Source of the DNA: Acanthochlamys bracteata
Lineage: Eukaryota > Streptophyta > Magnoliopsida > Pandanales > Velloziaceae
NCBI GenBank assembly: GCA_019914995.1
Contig: CM034133.1
Coordinates: 9,194,495 to 9,258,494, forward strand
Length of the DNA stretch: 64,000 nt
Direction: 5' to 3'
The notes under the pieces are model-generated. The model had not been told where the DNA came from and ran no database searches. It was given only the letters and a program-made list of their open reading frames with translations. The first letter of the stretch is position 1; every line of letters starts with the position of its first letter. This document shows, in pieces, positions 34,408 through 44,099 of this stretch. Position numbers and translations under genes: made by a program.

Positions 34408-35009
34408 TTTCCGTTGCACCAAATCAACAGAATCAAATCACAACACTAACCGTTGCTCGGAAAGCATTGCTCGACATTCGACATCGCCGTAGCGAAGACG
34501 TGGCAAGCTCGTATCCGTTCGATCAAAATCGAAGACTCAAAAGACAACACTCACCTCTGTTTCTTCGCGAACACGCGTCACCTTCTACCGGAGATAAACA
34601 GCACTCCCAGAGGGTACTAAGAAAACTGCTTCTTTCCGGTGATGGTGACTGCGTCAAACGGAGAGATCAAACAAACAAATGACTGTCACAGAAATAGTTG
34701 AACTCATCAAAGAAGCTAAAGCTCAGCTTCATACAGAGTTCGTGAAATGGGCAACCGGAGACTGGCCTGAGGGACGAGACCCATAGGAGTTATCATTAGA
34801 TTACCGGTTAGTTGTTCGTTTCGGACTCGACTCGGTTAGGGACTTAGGGTTCAGTAAGGCAGACTACGGGTGGACACGCCGGTGAACGTTATTCCGTTTG
34901 CGTATAGTGAGTTTATGGCCGTGGGAATCATCGGAGCTCCGGCGGTTCCGAGGACCGCAGTTAAGTTGATGACACAGTATGTTAGACAGGAGCATGTAAA
35001 GGAGGGAGT
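34408..35009 (+). pseudogene. BAHD acyltransferase pseudogene 1, 3' part
   Basis: Continues pseudogene 1 after the LTR insertion: CGTTGCACCAAATCAACAGA and onwards match 48894 onwards of pseudogene 2. Several frames must be combined, e.g. KHCSTFDIAVA..., WATGDWPEGRD and a late VNVIPFAYSEFMAVGIIGAP. The Asp-Tyr-Gly-Trp-type motif region survives in part (GCAGACTACGGGTGG). Its last bases (GGAGTATGGAGCT) merge directly with the start codon of 4TM copy F. Confidence 0.85.
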
Positions 35010-35567
35010 ATGGAGCTGATGAGATCTGCAGAAAGAAAAGACTACATGAAATTCTCATTTGTGATTACAAGCATTGCGGCTACCGGTTTACTTGGAGTAT
35101 TCTCAGGTTACTTGAGCAGCACATCTACTGCAGCAAAAGCACATGGACACATTGAAACAGAAATCTGCAGCTTATTTCTGATTGCTTCTTTTGTATGTGG
35201 AGCAGTCTTGATGGCTCTTGCGTATCAAAACCCTTACTTTAGGGTCCCAACTGAAGTTCTGAAAACTCTCAAGTACACATCTATGGTGTTCTTAACTATT
35301 GCGCTTATTTATATCGCAGCCATATTCCTGAAAGCTTTTATTGTTATCGCTATTGTGATTGCCTTCTTACCAACCCTACTAGTGATTCTCGTACTCATCG
35401 CAAACAGCTGGAACGGAGACAACGTTATTCAAGTAGATGCCGATACTCGAATCACCCTTACGCAGTTACCGGCAGCTGGCCAAGAAACAGAGCACGAGTT
35501 AGCAGAGCATATAGTATTGGACGATATTGTTTGTAATCGAAACACAAATCCGTTTCCACAGGAATGA
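35010..35567 (+). CDS. 4TM family copy F (185 aa), fused downstream of a BAHD pseudogene
   Basis: The frame starts MELMRSAERKDYMKFSFVIT and has four hydrophobic segments (about 19-39, 55-75, 93-111 and 112-134), then a polar tail with ITLTQLPAAGQETEHELAEH. The usual first ~18 residues, 5' leader and family promoter are gone, because the BAHD pseudogene ends exactly at this ATG. The C-terminus differs from most copies: an extra 4 bp (TTTG) after GATATTG turns DIVIET-stop into DIVCNRNTNPFPQE-stop. Copy H has the same insertion. It may be untranscribed for lack of a promoter. The biochemical role of the family is unknown to me. Confidence 0.7.
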   Translation: MELMRSAERKDYMKFSFVITSIAATGLLGVFSGYLSSTSTAAKAHGHIETEICSLFLIASFVCGAVLMALAYQNPYFRVPTEVLKTLKYTSMVFLTIALIYIAAIFLKAFIVIAIVIAFLPTLLVILVLIANSWNGDNVIQVDADTRITLTQLPAAGQETEHELAEHIVLDDIVCNRNTNPFPQE

Positions 35568-35930
35568 ATAAAAGCAGGATGAGACAATATTCAGATATGC
35601 AGAAATGAAAGATGACGTCAAGCATTTTGTTGTTAAGTTCTGAAACATTCCTTATCAATCGCGCAACGACAAATTCTGAAACATTTCTTAAAAAATGCAA
35701 TTAAAGTTGGAACTCCTTAAAATATTTTTGTTTTTTTCTTAAAATAAATTTTCATGTTTTTATTTTAAAAAATAATAAAAATAAATATTAAAAAAATTTC
35801 AATACGTAAACTTTCTAAATTTTTAAATAAATATTTTAAATATTTATAAAATTATATTAAAATATTAAAAAAAATTAGTTTTGAGGAGCGCTAAGCCAAA
35901 CAGTTCAGTAATCAGTAATCTGGACTTCGG
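35568..35930. other. 3' flank of copy F and MITE-like block
   Basis: 35568-35640 is the 3' untranslated region shared with copy H. 35703-35912 is MITE-like: GTTGGAACTCC at left, then GGAGCGCTAAGCCAAACAG at right. Confidence 0.5.
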
Positions 35931-36012
35931 CTCCTACATAAAGGCTTCAAAATTGCGGTTGCAGACCAACCGGAAGTCAGGAACACCAAGAAAACCACAG
36001 TAATTTTGAGAT

Positions 36013-36064
36013 AGAGGCCATTTTGCTTCTGCAGTAGTATTGGAGTTATCACTCCATTTATAGG
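36013..36064 (+). promoter_or_regulatory. Conserved 4TM promoter with TATA (copy G)
   Basis: AGGCCATTTTGCTTCTGCAG, TAGTATTGGAGTTATCACTC and CATTTATAG (36055-36063, TATA-like). The same element precedes copies C and D. It lies about 50 bp before ATG 36114. Confidence 0.65.
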
Positions 36065-36113
36065 AATAGAACAAGGTTCTTCTTCCCTACAGCTGGAGTT
36101 CCCTTCCTCAATC

Positions 36114-36710
36114 ATGATTTCTTCAGATGCTAGCAGAGGGGAGGTTCAGGAACAAAGCAATAGCAACATGGAGCTTCTCAGATCTGATGATGCTGCAGAA
36201 AGAAAAGATTACTCGAAATTCTCTTTTTTGATTACAAGCGTTGCGGCTGCCGGTTTACTTGGAGTATTCTCAGGTTACATCGGCAGCACGTCTGCTACAG
36301 CAAAAGCAAATGAACACATTGAAACAAAAATCTGCAGCTTGTTTCTGATTGCTTCTTTTGTATCTGGAGCAGTCTTGATGGCTCTTGCGTATCAAAACCC
36401 TTACTTTAGGATCCCAACTGAAGTTTTGAAAGCTCTCAAGTACACATCTTTGGTGTTCTTAATTATTGCGGTTTTTTATATCGCCGCCATATTCTTAAAA
36501 GCCCTTATTGTTGTCGCAACTGTTATTGCCTTCTTACCCACCCTGCTCGTGATTCTCGTACTCATCGCAAACAGCTGGAACGGAGACAATGTTATTCAAG
36601 TCGATGCCGATACTCAAATCACCCTTACGCAGTTGCCGGCGGTTGCCCAAGAAACAGATGATGAGTTAGCAGAGCATATAATATTGAATGATATTGTAAT
36701 CGAAACATAA
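36114..36710 (+). CDS. 4TM family copy G: full-length four-helix membrane protein (198 aa)
   Basis: This is the best intact member. A Ser-rich polar N-tail (MISSDASRGEVQEQSNSNME) is followed by four predicted helices at about 37-57, 72-93, 110-128 and 129-152, then a polar C-tail with ITLTQLPAVAQETDDELAEH and the terminus NDIVIET. Short Asn/Pro/Lys-containing loops lie between helices (QNPYFRIPTEVLKALK). There is no signal peptide beyond helix 1, so both termini may face the same side. No enzyme motif, charged pore residue or known family signature was seen. It carries the conserved promoter but no intron, unlike the 43255 copy. The sequence shows a small polytopic membrane protein; function and membrane are unknown. 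Confidence 0.85.
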   Translation: MISSDASRGEVQEQSNSNMELLRSDDAAERKDYSKFSFLITSVAAAGLLGVFSGYIGSTSATAKANEHIETKICSLFLIASFVSGAVLMALAYQNPYFRIPTEVLKALKYTSLVFLIIAVFYIAAIFLKALIVVATVIAFLPTLLVILVLIANSWNGDNVIQVDADTQITLTQLPAVAQETDDELAEHIILNDIVIET

Positions 36711-38689
36711 ATTCGTTTACAGGGGTTTATGAAGAAATGAAAGATGATGCCAAGCATCTCTGTTGTAAGTTACATACGTCTTTAGAAGTAATTGCCAATT
36801 CTCCCAGAATATACATGGACTCTGTATTTATTAAGAACAAAAGTTTATACAATATCATCAATCGGTCTGCCATTGCATTTGAATAGTGCTTATGGAAAAA
36901 ATAATAATAATTTTTTTTAAATATCTTATTTTATAAATATTTTTAATAATGTAATTATAAATATAATTAGTTTCTAATGTATAATTTATCTATATTTTTT
37001 AATGTTAAAACTGCTACTAAAAAATTATGTATAAATATTTTAAGTTGAAAAAAAAAATTTTGTGGAAGTGATAAGCACTCCCAAACACTACTTTAGAGAC
37101 TGTTTGGCAAAATAGTTTTTAAAAATAATTTTTATTTTTTAATATATTTTTTATATATGTAGAAAATTTATTTAAAAATATTAAAAATATAATAAAATTT
37201 TACATAATAAAATCTTTTTAATTATTTTTTTAATTAAAAAAAATAAAAAAATTTCTATTTTTAAAAAAAATTATTTTAAAAGAATTTCAAAAACGCGATG
37301 ATCCTATTATATGCTATTATATTTGAGCATTGATCAATCCGATGTTCCGATTTCAAACGCTAGAGGGCCCCTCCTTGATATTGTATTTGAGCAATGCTCA
37401 AATACGATAGCAAAGATCAATTGCTCTATACAATTGTGAGCCCCACGGTAATATTGTGTTTGAGTCTTAATTTCAGAGCAAAAAATCCATACCAAGAGTG
37501 GACAAATAAGATTGTAGCAACAAAAAAAAAAAAGCCCAAATAAAATCTCTGCGCAAGTTTCTTGTCAAGTTGGAGTAATTAAAGCTAGCTATTGCATTAA
37601 TTTGTTAGTAGGAAAAAAAAAAAACAACAATAATCTAATACAAGATTAGTACAAGCAGATCAAATGTCTCTATCGAGTCTTTCTTAGATGAGAACTAGCA
37701 TGAACAGAACGAATTAATATTTTCCAACTAGCTAGCTAGCTCAGATCAAAGGTATTATTTGCTCGAAAGAATATCTTAATTTATATAGAAAGGTGCTGTA
37801 TAGCTGATTAATAGTACAGATCACACAGATACCTTTTATTAACCTTATTTTTAATTAAGAGATGGAAGACGTTTTAACATGACGTAGACACTTTTTTTTG
37901 TTATAACATGACGTAGAACACTTTTTTTATCATTGTTTGTGACAGAAGAAATCTCAGTAGATGCAATCAAGAAATGTCTTGCAGGAATTTAGCTACCTTC
38001 GAATGCACTGTCCAGATACAGGTAAGACACGTTTATCTATCATTTAAATTTTATTTTTTAAAAATTATTTTTAATATAAATAAATCAAAATTTTAAATAA
38101 ATTAATATATAAATTCTAAATATTATAAATTCTAAATTTAATTTTTTAAAACTCACTTCAAATAACAGATACTTAGGGTGCGTTTTTTGAGTTTGAGATA
38201 AATTTGTTTTAAGTGAGTTTTTAAAAATAATATTATTGAAAGTAGATTGAATTTTTATATTTTTTTTTAAATAAGGTAAGTTAAAAATGAGTTCTTATGT
38301 TCTTTTATATTATTTTATATTTAGAAATGAGTTATTAAAAGTAAAAAAAAGTTACTTCTTGTATGAAAAGAACACATCTTTAATTTCGTTTATACAGCTA
38401 CAGCTTAGAGAAGATAATTTTACTAATTTGCAAATGTAAATAACAAATAAGAAGAAATATTTATTCCTTTGGTAAACAAAAATATAATCTTAAAAAGGAA
38501 AAGAGCAAAGGAGAGAACCGGCTCGTGCTACAGTAGTGAATTTTATAGAAAGAAATAATAGGACCGACGTGAAAGAACGGTTAGGTGCTTTCCTGGAAAC
38601 CTCAATTTAATATAAGAAAGAAAGAAGAATAGCATCGGTGAATTGATTGGGCTTGAGGTAGAGCTCAAAGTCGGTGGCGCATTATTATA
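36711..38689. other. Intergenic DNA with MITEs and partial flank duplicates
   Basis: 36880-37085 (AATAGTGCTTATGG ... TGATAAGCACTCCCAAACACT) and 37088-37290 (GACTGTTTGGC ...) are MITE-like, back to back. About 37770-37830 (ATAGAAAGGTGCTGTATAGC) matches 29867-29910 and 47340. 37880-37965 matches 24705-24755. 38170-38370 is another A/T-rich MITE-like block. No gene was recognised. Confidence 0.5.
37379..37409. repeat. 31-bp near-perfect palindrome
   Basis: TATTGTATTTGAGCA and TGCTCAAATACGATA are 15-bp inverted repeats separated by one base, with one mismatch. Related TTTGAGCATTGATCAA words lie at 37322 and nearby, suggesting a small hairpin-type element at about 37300-37480. Confidence 0.7.
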
Positions 38690-38943
38690 CCGCCACCATA
38701 TTCTTAAAAGCCCTTATCGTTGTCGCATTTGTTATTGCCTTCTTACCAACCCTACTAGTGATTCTCGTACTCATCGCAAACAGCTGGAACGGAGACAATG
38801 TTATTCAAGTAGATGCCAATACTCGAATCACCCTTACGCAGTTGCCGGCAGCTGGCCAAGAAACAGAGCATGAGTTAGCAGAGCATATAGTATTGAACGA
38901 TATTGTTTGTAATCGAAACATAAATCCGTTTTCACAGGAATGA
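38690..38943 (+). pseudogene. 4TM family copy H: C-terminal fragment
   Basis: Family homology begins mid-helix 3 (ATIFLKALIVVAFVIAFLPT) and runs to the stop at 38943, including the altered terminus VCNRNINPFSQE shared with copy F. The 3' flank to about 39015 is also nearly the same as that of copy F. An upstream in-frame ATG at 38674 gives an 89-residue frame but lies in unrelated sequence. Helices 1-2 and the promoter are absent. It is a recent 3'-end duplicate of copy F or of their common parent. Confidence 0.85.
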
Positions 38944-39079
38944 ATAAAAGCAGGATGAGACAATATTCAGATATGCAGAAATGAAAGATGACATCAAGGA
39001 TGTTGTTAAGTTCTATTCGCGTTTAGAAATGGTTGCCAATTCTACTGGAATGTACATGGACTTTGTATTTAGCAAACTT

Positions 39080-39430
39080 TGTATACATGGTTGCTGTATA
39101 CACCCAAAAGAATATAAAGAAAGTACAAAACAAACAAAAATCTTTTGAAAAACTGCTCCATATCAAACTTGCCTTAGCCCTGACAGTCTAGTCATTAAAT
39201 AATTGATTTTACAGATTACTTTTATATCAAGATTGTTTTAGCCTGATCCTAAAATGAATAATTTGTTTTTTATCTAATCATATACAAAACCTATCATCTG
39301 TCTTAGTAAATAACTGTATCTTTTATTAAATACATGCGTAAAGATTGTAAATTTGCATGTTATAACATGACGAACAACATTTTTGTTTACAATGTTTGTG
39401 AGAGAAAAGAAAATTCAGTAGATTGCAATG
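39080..39430. repeat. Downstream block duplicated at 24325-24755
   Basis: Shared words include CAAGATTGTTTTAGCCTGAT and TTGTGAGAGAAAAGAAAATT. Non-coding, and in the same position relative to a 4TM 3' end. Confidence 0.7.
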
Positions 39431-39516
39431 GAGAAAAAGAATAGATTCAGTAAGGAACTCGTGATTCCATTAGCAATATTCTGACTTTTCTCTTTTTTCT
39501 TCAAAGCAGTTCAGTT

Positions 39517-40065
39517 TATGGATGACAATTCGAATTCTTGAGTTGATTCCGACTTATAATAATCAGATCAAAATTATTCAACCCTAATCCGACTTATTTA
39601 TTTATATGAATCAAAATTATCAATTCTAATTTAACCTATTTATAATCGGATCAAATTTAGATTGACCTATTTAATAATTAAAATAAAAATTATAAATATT
39701 AATTTTTAATAATAATACATAAAAATTATTAATTATGATATATTTATAAAAAAAATATTAATTTTGATAAAATTTATAAATTAAATAAAAATTTATTAAA
39801 TTAAGATAAATTAATATATATATATATTTTAAATTCAATTTTTTTGCTATTATTTTCTAATTATTAAGTAATATATATAATATAAATAGTTATACAAGTT
39901 AAACGGGTCAATTTTGGGTTAACTCGAACTTGATTCGAACTCGTTTAAAATTTTCGGATTATTTTCGGGTCGATCCGAACCCGATAAAGGCTTGATCCGA
40001 ATCCTTACCTTTTTGGATCATTTTCAAGTCGAGCTTTCGGATCGAGTTAAAATTTATCACCCCTA
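39517..40065. mobile_element. hAT-type MITE, 549 bp, TSD GTTCAGTT
   Basis: Perfect 8-bp target duplication GTTCAGTT at 39509-39516 and 40066-40073. Ends TATGGATGACAATTC and (reverse complement) TAGGGGTGATAAATTTTAAC are related inverted termini. The interior has GATCCGA-rich arms around an A/T core. It is homologous, in opposite orientation, to 46403-46902. Confidence 0.85.
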
Positions 40066-40215
40066 GTTCAGTTCCACTACAAATCTATAATAGACATGGT
40101 GTCAGCGTTGAAACTAGATATGGTGGAATTTGTATGCTGAAGATCAACTACAGCAAGAGTGTCCTGTTTATATGATCAATGCGGAACCAAGCATGCCGGA
40201 GCAGTGTGCTCATAT

Positions 40216-40871
40216 TGTTGGGGAGAGACAACACAAAAAGCTAATAAGATAAGACATCTGAAAAGTCTGATCAATATATTAAAAAGTTTAATCTAATCCA
40301 AAAATTTAAGCCAATAAATTATGTAACTCTCTAGTATATATACTAAGCCCTTTTTTATTTTATCTCTATTCAATATGAAACTAATTTACTCACTCTTAAT
40401 CTAACAATATCTTTTTTAAGAATGAGTCACCTATATTTTTCCTATTTCTAAGCACTCTATCGTACACTAAATAAATTGATCGCTCAGAACCTCAGCCACT
40501 TGGCCTCGAATACTGTTACTATACACCAAGAGTCAGCCATCAGAGCCAAAGTTGTTTCGAATTTTATTCACACCTTGCGAAATTCAATATGAATCATACT
40601 GTTTTTAATTTGCTAACCCACTATTAGCAAGAATTAATACGTGCATCGGGCTCCTAGACAAATTTCTGTTCCGATACCACTATTGAAAAGAAACAATATC
40701 AGAAGAGTTAACTAAAAATAAAATACTTAAAAGGTTCGGTCTATACACTAGAAAATTCAATCTAACTAAAAAATTTAAACTAATGGGTTATGAAACTATC
40801 TAGTATATTAAAATCATTTTCATCTTATCTGTATTCAATATGTGACTAATCTATTCATTTTTAATCCAACA
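40216..40871 (-). mobile_element. TRIM retrotransposon, 656 bp, TSD CATAT
   Basis: Two 191-bp direct repeats (40216-40406 and 40681-40871) flank a 274-bp interior. The target duplication CATAT lies at 40211-40215 and 40872-40876. On the minus strand the repeats begin TGTTRGATTAA. Next to the upstream LTR is a primer-binding site GTGGTATCGGAACAG (40666-40680), close to the initiator-Met tRNA complement TGGTATCAGAGC. An A-rich AAAAAAGATA precedes the downstream LTR. There is no coding capacity. The LTRs differ considerably by eye, so the insertion is old. Confidence 0.85.
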
Positions 40872-42560
40872 CATATATCACTTGGGGTGTCAATAGACAT
40901 ATTCATAATTCAATATACCTTGGAATCCATATTCGATTAACCTCCTCAAAGAGAGCAGATTGAGCCGGTTAATCAGTAAAACTGACGAAAAATTGGCTAC
41001 CTGGAAAGATTTTATCAAGAGCTGGAAGGCTTTATTGATCCATGCAGCGTTTGGACGATGCCGTATACGCTATGTGATGAAAAACTATTTCAATCTTATT
41101 ACTCAATCTTTCAATATGTATATATATGCTTTTTATAATACTAAATATGAGAGTTATAAATAAAAATTTATATCTAATTCTATAAGAGTTCTAAATAAAA
41201 AAATTTAAGAAAAAATATTCTAATATAATTAAAATAATAGAAATATGTTGACTCATGTCAAGAGAATGTCCTTCAGTAAGCCGGCCGGTTTAGGTGCGAT
41301 TAGAAATTGATAAGGAAAGAAGAAAGTTCCTATGAACAGGAGGCTTGCAGCATGAAAGAGGAATTTTCTGGTTACTTAGGAAGTGATTTGCAGGCCATTG
41401 AGTCATACAGGTTCAAGCAAGGATTCGGGAAACTTACCTTCCCTCCTTCCGTTGTGGAATAGCATCGGAAGTTTCTGTAAGCTTTCTTGAACTTCTTGCA
41501 GTTTGCAGGCAATCAATGATGCTCAATAGAGTCGCAATTCAATCGCATAAGCATTCCCAGCAGAGTATCGTATACGGGTATCACCAGAAATAGTGCTGGA
41601 AGAAACGAATACAGCTATTTAGAGGTTTTACAGTTAGTATAGATTATGATTCGAAATTGCTAAATTATCTGTGCCGATAGAGGGACATAGGAGCACCCTT
41701 CAAGATATCTATTCCAAAAGGGGATCTCCATGAAATATAAGCTGCTAGGTAGGAAGAAGGCTTTGCTCATCATTAGAGCCGCTTGTTTTTAGATTCTTGC
41801 TCATCTTGAGCACCTACTTCTTAGTTATTTTTCACAGGCTGCCAAAGAATGGGAGACGATGACGACGGCGGTGATGACATTGATGGTTCAAAGAAAGCCC
41901 AGACATTTCTTGTTTTTCTCGGTTTAAATTTCTTGCAAGATTGCCCGATAAATAGTGGTCAGAGGAAAGTGTTGTACTTTTTTCCAACTTTGCGGAGTTG
42001 GCTCAAACCTATATAGAATAATCAATATGAAGAGGTAAGAATATTATTGTACTTTTATTTTTTAAATAAATTTAAAGGGTTTTTTAAATCAAAGAGAAGA
42101 AAAAAATTTCTTATTGTCCACTTTGATCAAAAGCCGATCGATTTGACATCCGATTGAGTTAAAATTTGGTTAATATATTTTCGACTGATAATTTTTTATT
42201 TTGAACAGTGGAGATCGTATTTGAATATTTAAGCATAGATCCGTACGTGTTTGTGAAGTATCAATTTTAGTGAGATCTTTCAAATTCTCTTTTATAGTTT
42301 ATTAAGATTGTTCATTTTTAAGATATGTGGTAGTATGCCTCTAGTTTTAGATAGAATAAACTTGTGTATTTCGATTATTGTGATAGTGAAAATTTGTTAG
42401 GTGCCGTGATATTTACTCCTCTTATTGAGTAGATTTTCTACGTAAATTATTTGTGTTTATATTCTCAATTGTGGTGATTTATTCGAGCTTTGAATATCGC
42501 CAAAGTGTTGCTCTATTTGTTAGTTTTCTACTAAATTCCCTTAAGAGAGGAATAAATTTT
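40872..42560. other. Intergenic DNA, no gene recognised
   Basis: Mixed composition. A 67-codon frame near 40960 and other short frames resemble nothing known to me. Part of 41.9-42.6 kb may be the LTR of the copia remnant that follows. Confidence 0.45.
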
Positions 42561-42965
42561 ATTTTTGCTGCATATTTTGCATATTATGTTGAATATTAAT
42601 AGAGATTATCTTATCCCATCATAATGGTACCAGAGTCTTTTATTTTAGTTGATTTGTATTTTGTAGCGAACAATGAAAGCTAATATAAATATACTTATTA
42701 ATTTAAATAGTTCAAATTACCATCAGTGAAAAAAAAATAGATAATTTATTAGATGTGAAAGATTATATTTATTAGTATTTAATAAAAAAAGATTGCAAAT
42801 AAAACTGATGCGAAATAAAATTTAGTTTATCAGCAAGTATGTAGTTTTATTAGATAATGTCTAGATAATATATTAAGCCATGTTAGGGATGAAAAATGCA
42901 AGTATTTTATAGAGCAAATATAAATAATTGTATGATAGAAAAACTGAAAGTAGAAACTACTTTTT
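42561..42965 (+). mobile_element. Ty1/copia remnant: LTR end, primer-binding site and decayed gag
   Basis: TCCCATCATAATGGTACCAGAG (about 42614-42635) looks like an LTR terminus followed by an initiator-Met primer-binding site. Downstream, ATG at about 42673 begins a decayed gag-like peptide (LINLNSSNYH, then DNLLDVKDY and SHVRDEKCKYF in shifting frames) with stops. The 5' LTR boundary and the 3' end were not found. Confidence 0.5.
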
Positions 42966-43133
42966 ATTAAGCATATGAATAGATCAGAAATATGAGGATT
43001 TCGGCGGGTAATAGTAGCGGGTGGGCCGGCGGGTAATTGGTTTCCTACAAGTATGCGTCCATGGTTTCCAGGAAACTTACCTCGAGTCTAGTCGTCCCAC
43101 GCTTTTCGCCGCTCGCTTTTTGCCGCTTGATCC

Positions 43134-43143
43134 TATATATATA
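43134..43143 (+). promoter_or_regulatory. TATA-like box of 4TM copy I
   Basis: TATATATATA about 110 bp before ATG 43255; a second CTATATATATG lies at 43164. This upstream region does not resemble the promoter block of copies C, D and G. Confidence 0.4.
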
Positions 43144-43254
43144 GCACCCAAACAAAAAGTGTCCTATATATATGTTGCTAAATCAGTAAACTCGACTTCG
43201 TAGACAAGTTGAGTTCCGTTGCTCCACTTATTATAAGTAAAGCAATCATCAACC

Positions 43255-43930
43255 ATGACTTCAAATGCTAACCGACTGGAGGTTAAGGTAACATGTTTAT
43301 TGGTTTTTTCTTATTTTTATTTATATTTGTAAGATAAGCATCAATACTGCTAAGCGTACATGAAAAAAACAGGAACAAGGTAATAACACGGAGCGGATGA
43401 GAGCTGATGATGCTCCACAAAGAAGAGAATATTTGAAATTTTCATTTATTATCACAAGCATTGCGGCTACCGGTATACTTGGAGTATTCTCGGGTTACAT
43501 GGGCAGCACATCAGCTGCTATAAAAGCACACCAATCAATTCAAATAGAAGTCTTCAGCTTATATTTGATTGCTGCTTTTGTATCTGGAGCAGCGTTAATG
43601 CTTCTCGTATATCAATACTCTTGCTTTCAGGTCCCAATACAAGTTCTTGAAGCCCTCAAATACACGTCTTTTGTGTTCCTAGCTATTGCTCTGTTTTCTA
43701 TTGGCACCATATTCTTGAAAGCTTTTTTTCTTGTCGCCATTCTAATTGCCTTCTTGCCAACTATGGTAGTGATTCTCATACTCATCACAAACAGCTTCAA
43801 TGGAGATAAGATTATTCACGTCGAGGCCAATACTCGAATTGGACTTACGGAGTTGCCGGCAGCTGCACAAGAAGCACGACATGAGTTAGCACAGGATATA
43901 ATATTGAACAATATTGTAATCGAACAATAA
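43255..43930 (+). CDS. 4TM family copy I: full-length, two exons (196 aa)
   Basis: CDS join(43255..43287, 43373..43930). Exon 1 encodes MTSNANRLEVK, with donor AAG|GTAACA and acceptor ACAG|GAACAA, phase 0. Exon 2 continues EQGNNTERMRADDAPQRREY and then four helices with family-standard spacing and the polar tail (IGLTELPAAAQEARHELAQD, terminus NNIVIEQ). Without the intron, the sequence lines up residue for residue with the single-exon copy at 36114. An AATAAA lies 19 nt after the stop. This is the most complete gene model of the family in the window and probably shows the ancestral exon structure, because copy B keeps traces of the same intron. Function unknown. Confidence 0.85.
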
Positions 43931-44090
43931 ATCCATTTCCGCCGAATGAATAAAAGCGTGGTGAGACAATATTCAAATATGCAGAAAATAAAAGATTATG
44001 TCAAGCATTCCATTGTAAGCTACGTACGTCTTTTGAAGTTCTTGTTAATTCTCTCCCTACTATAATGAAGTGAACAAACGTTCTTACTGA
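43931..44090 (+). repeat. 4TM 3' untranslated region, shared among copies
   Basis: GAATGAATAAAAGC followed by GACAATATTCAAATATGCAG and CTACTATAATGAAGTGAA recurs after copies B, C, E, F, G and H with varying completeness. Confidence 0.7.
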
Positions 44091-44099
44091 ATTTTTTCT

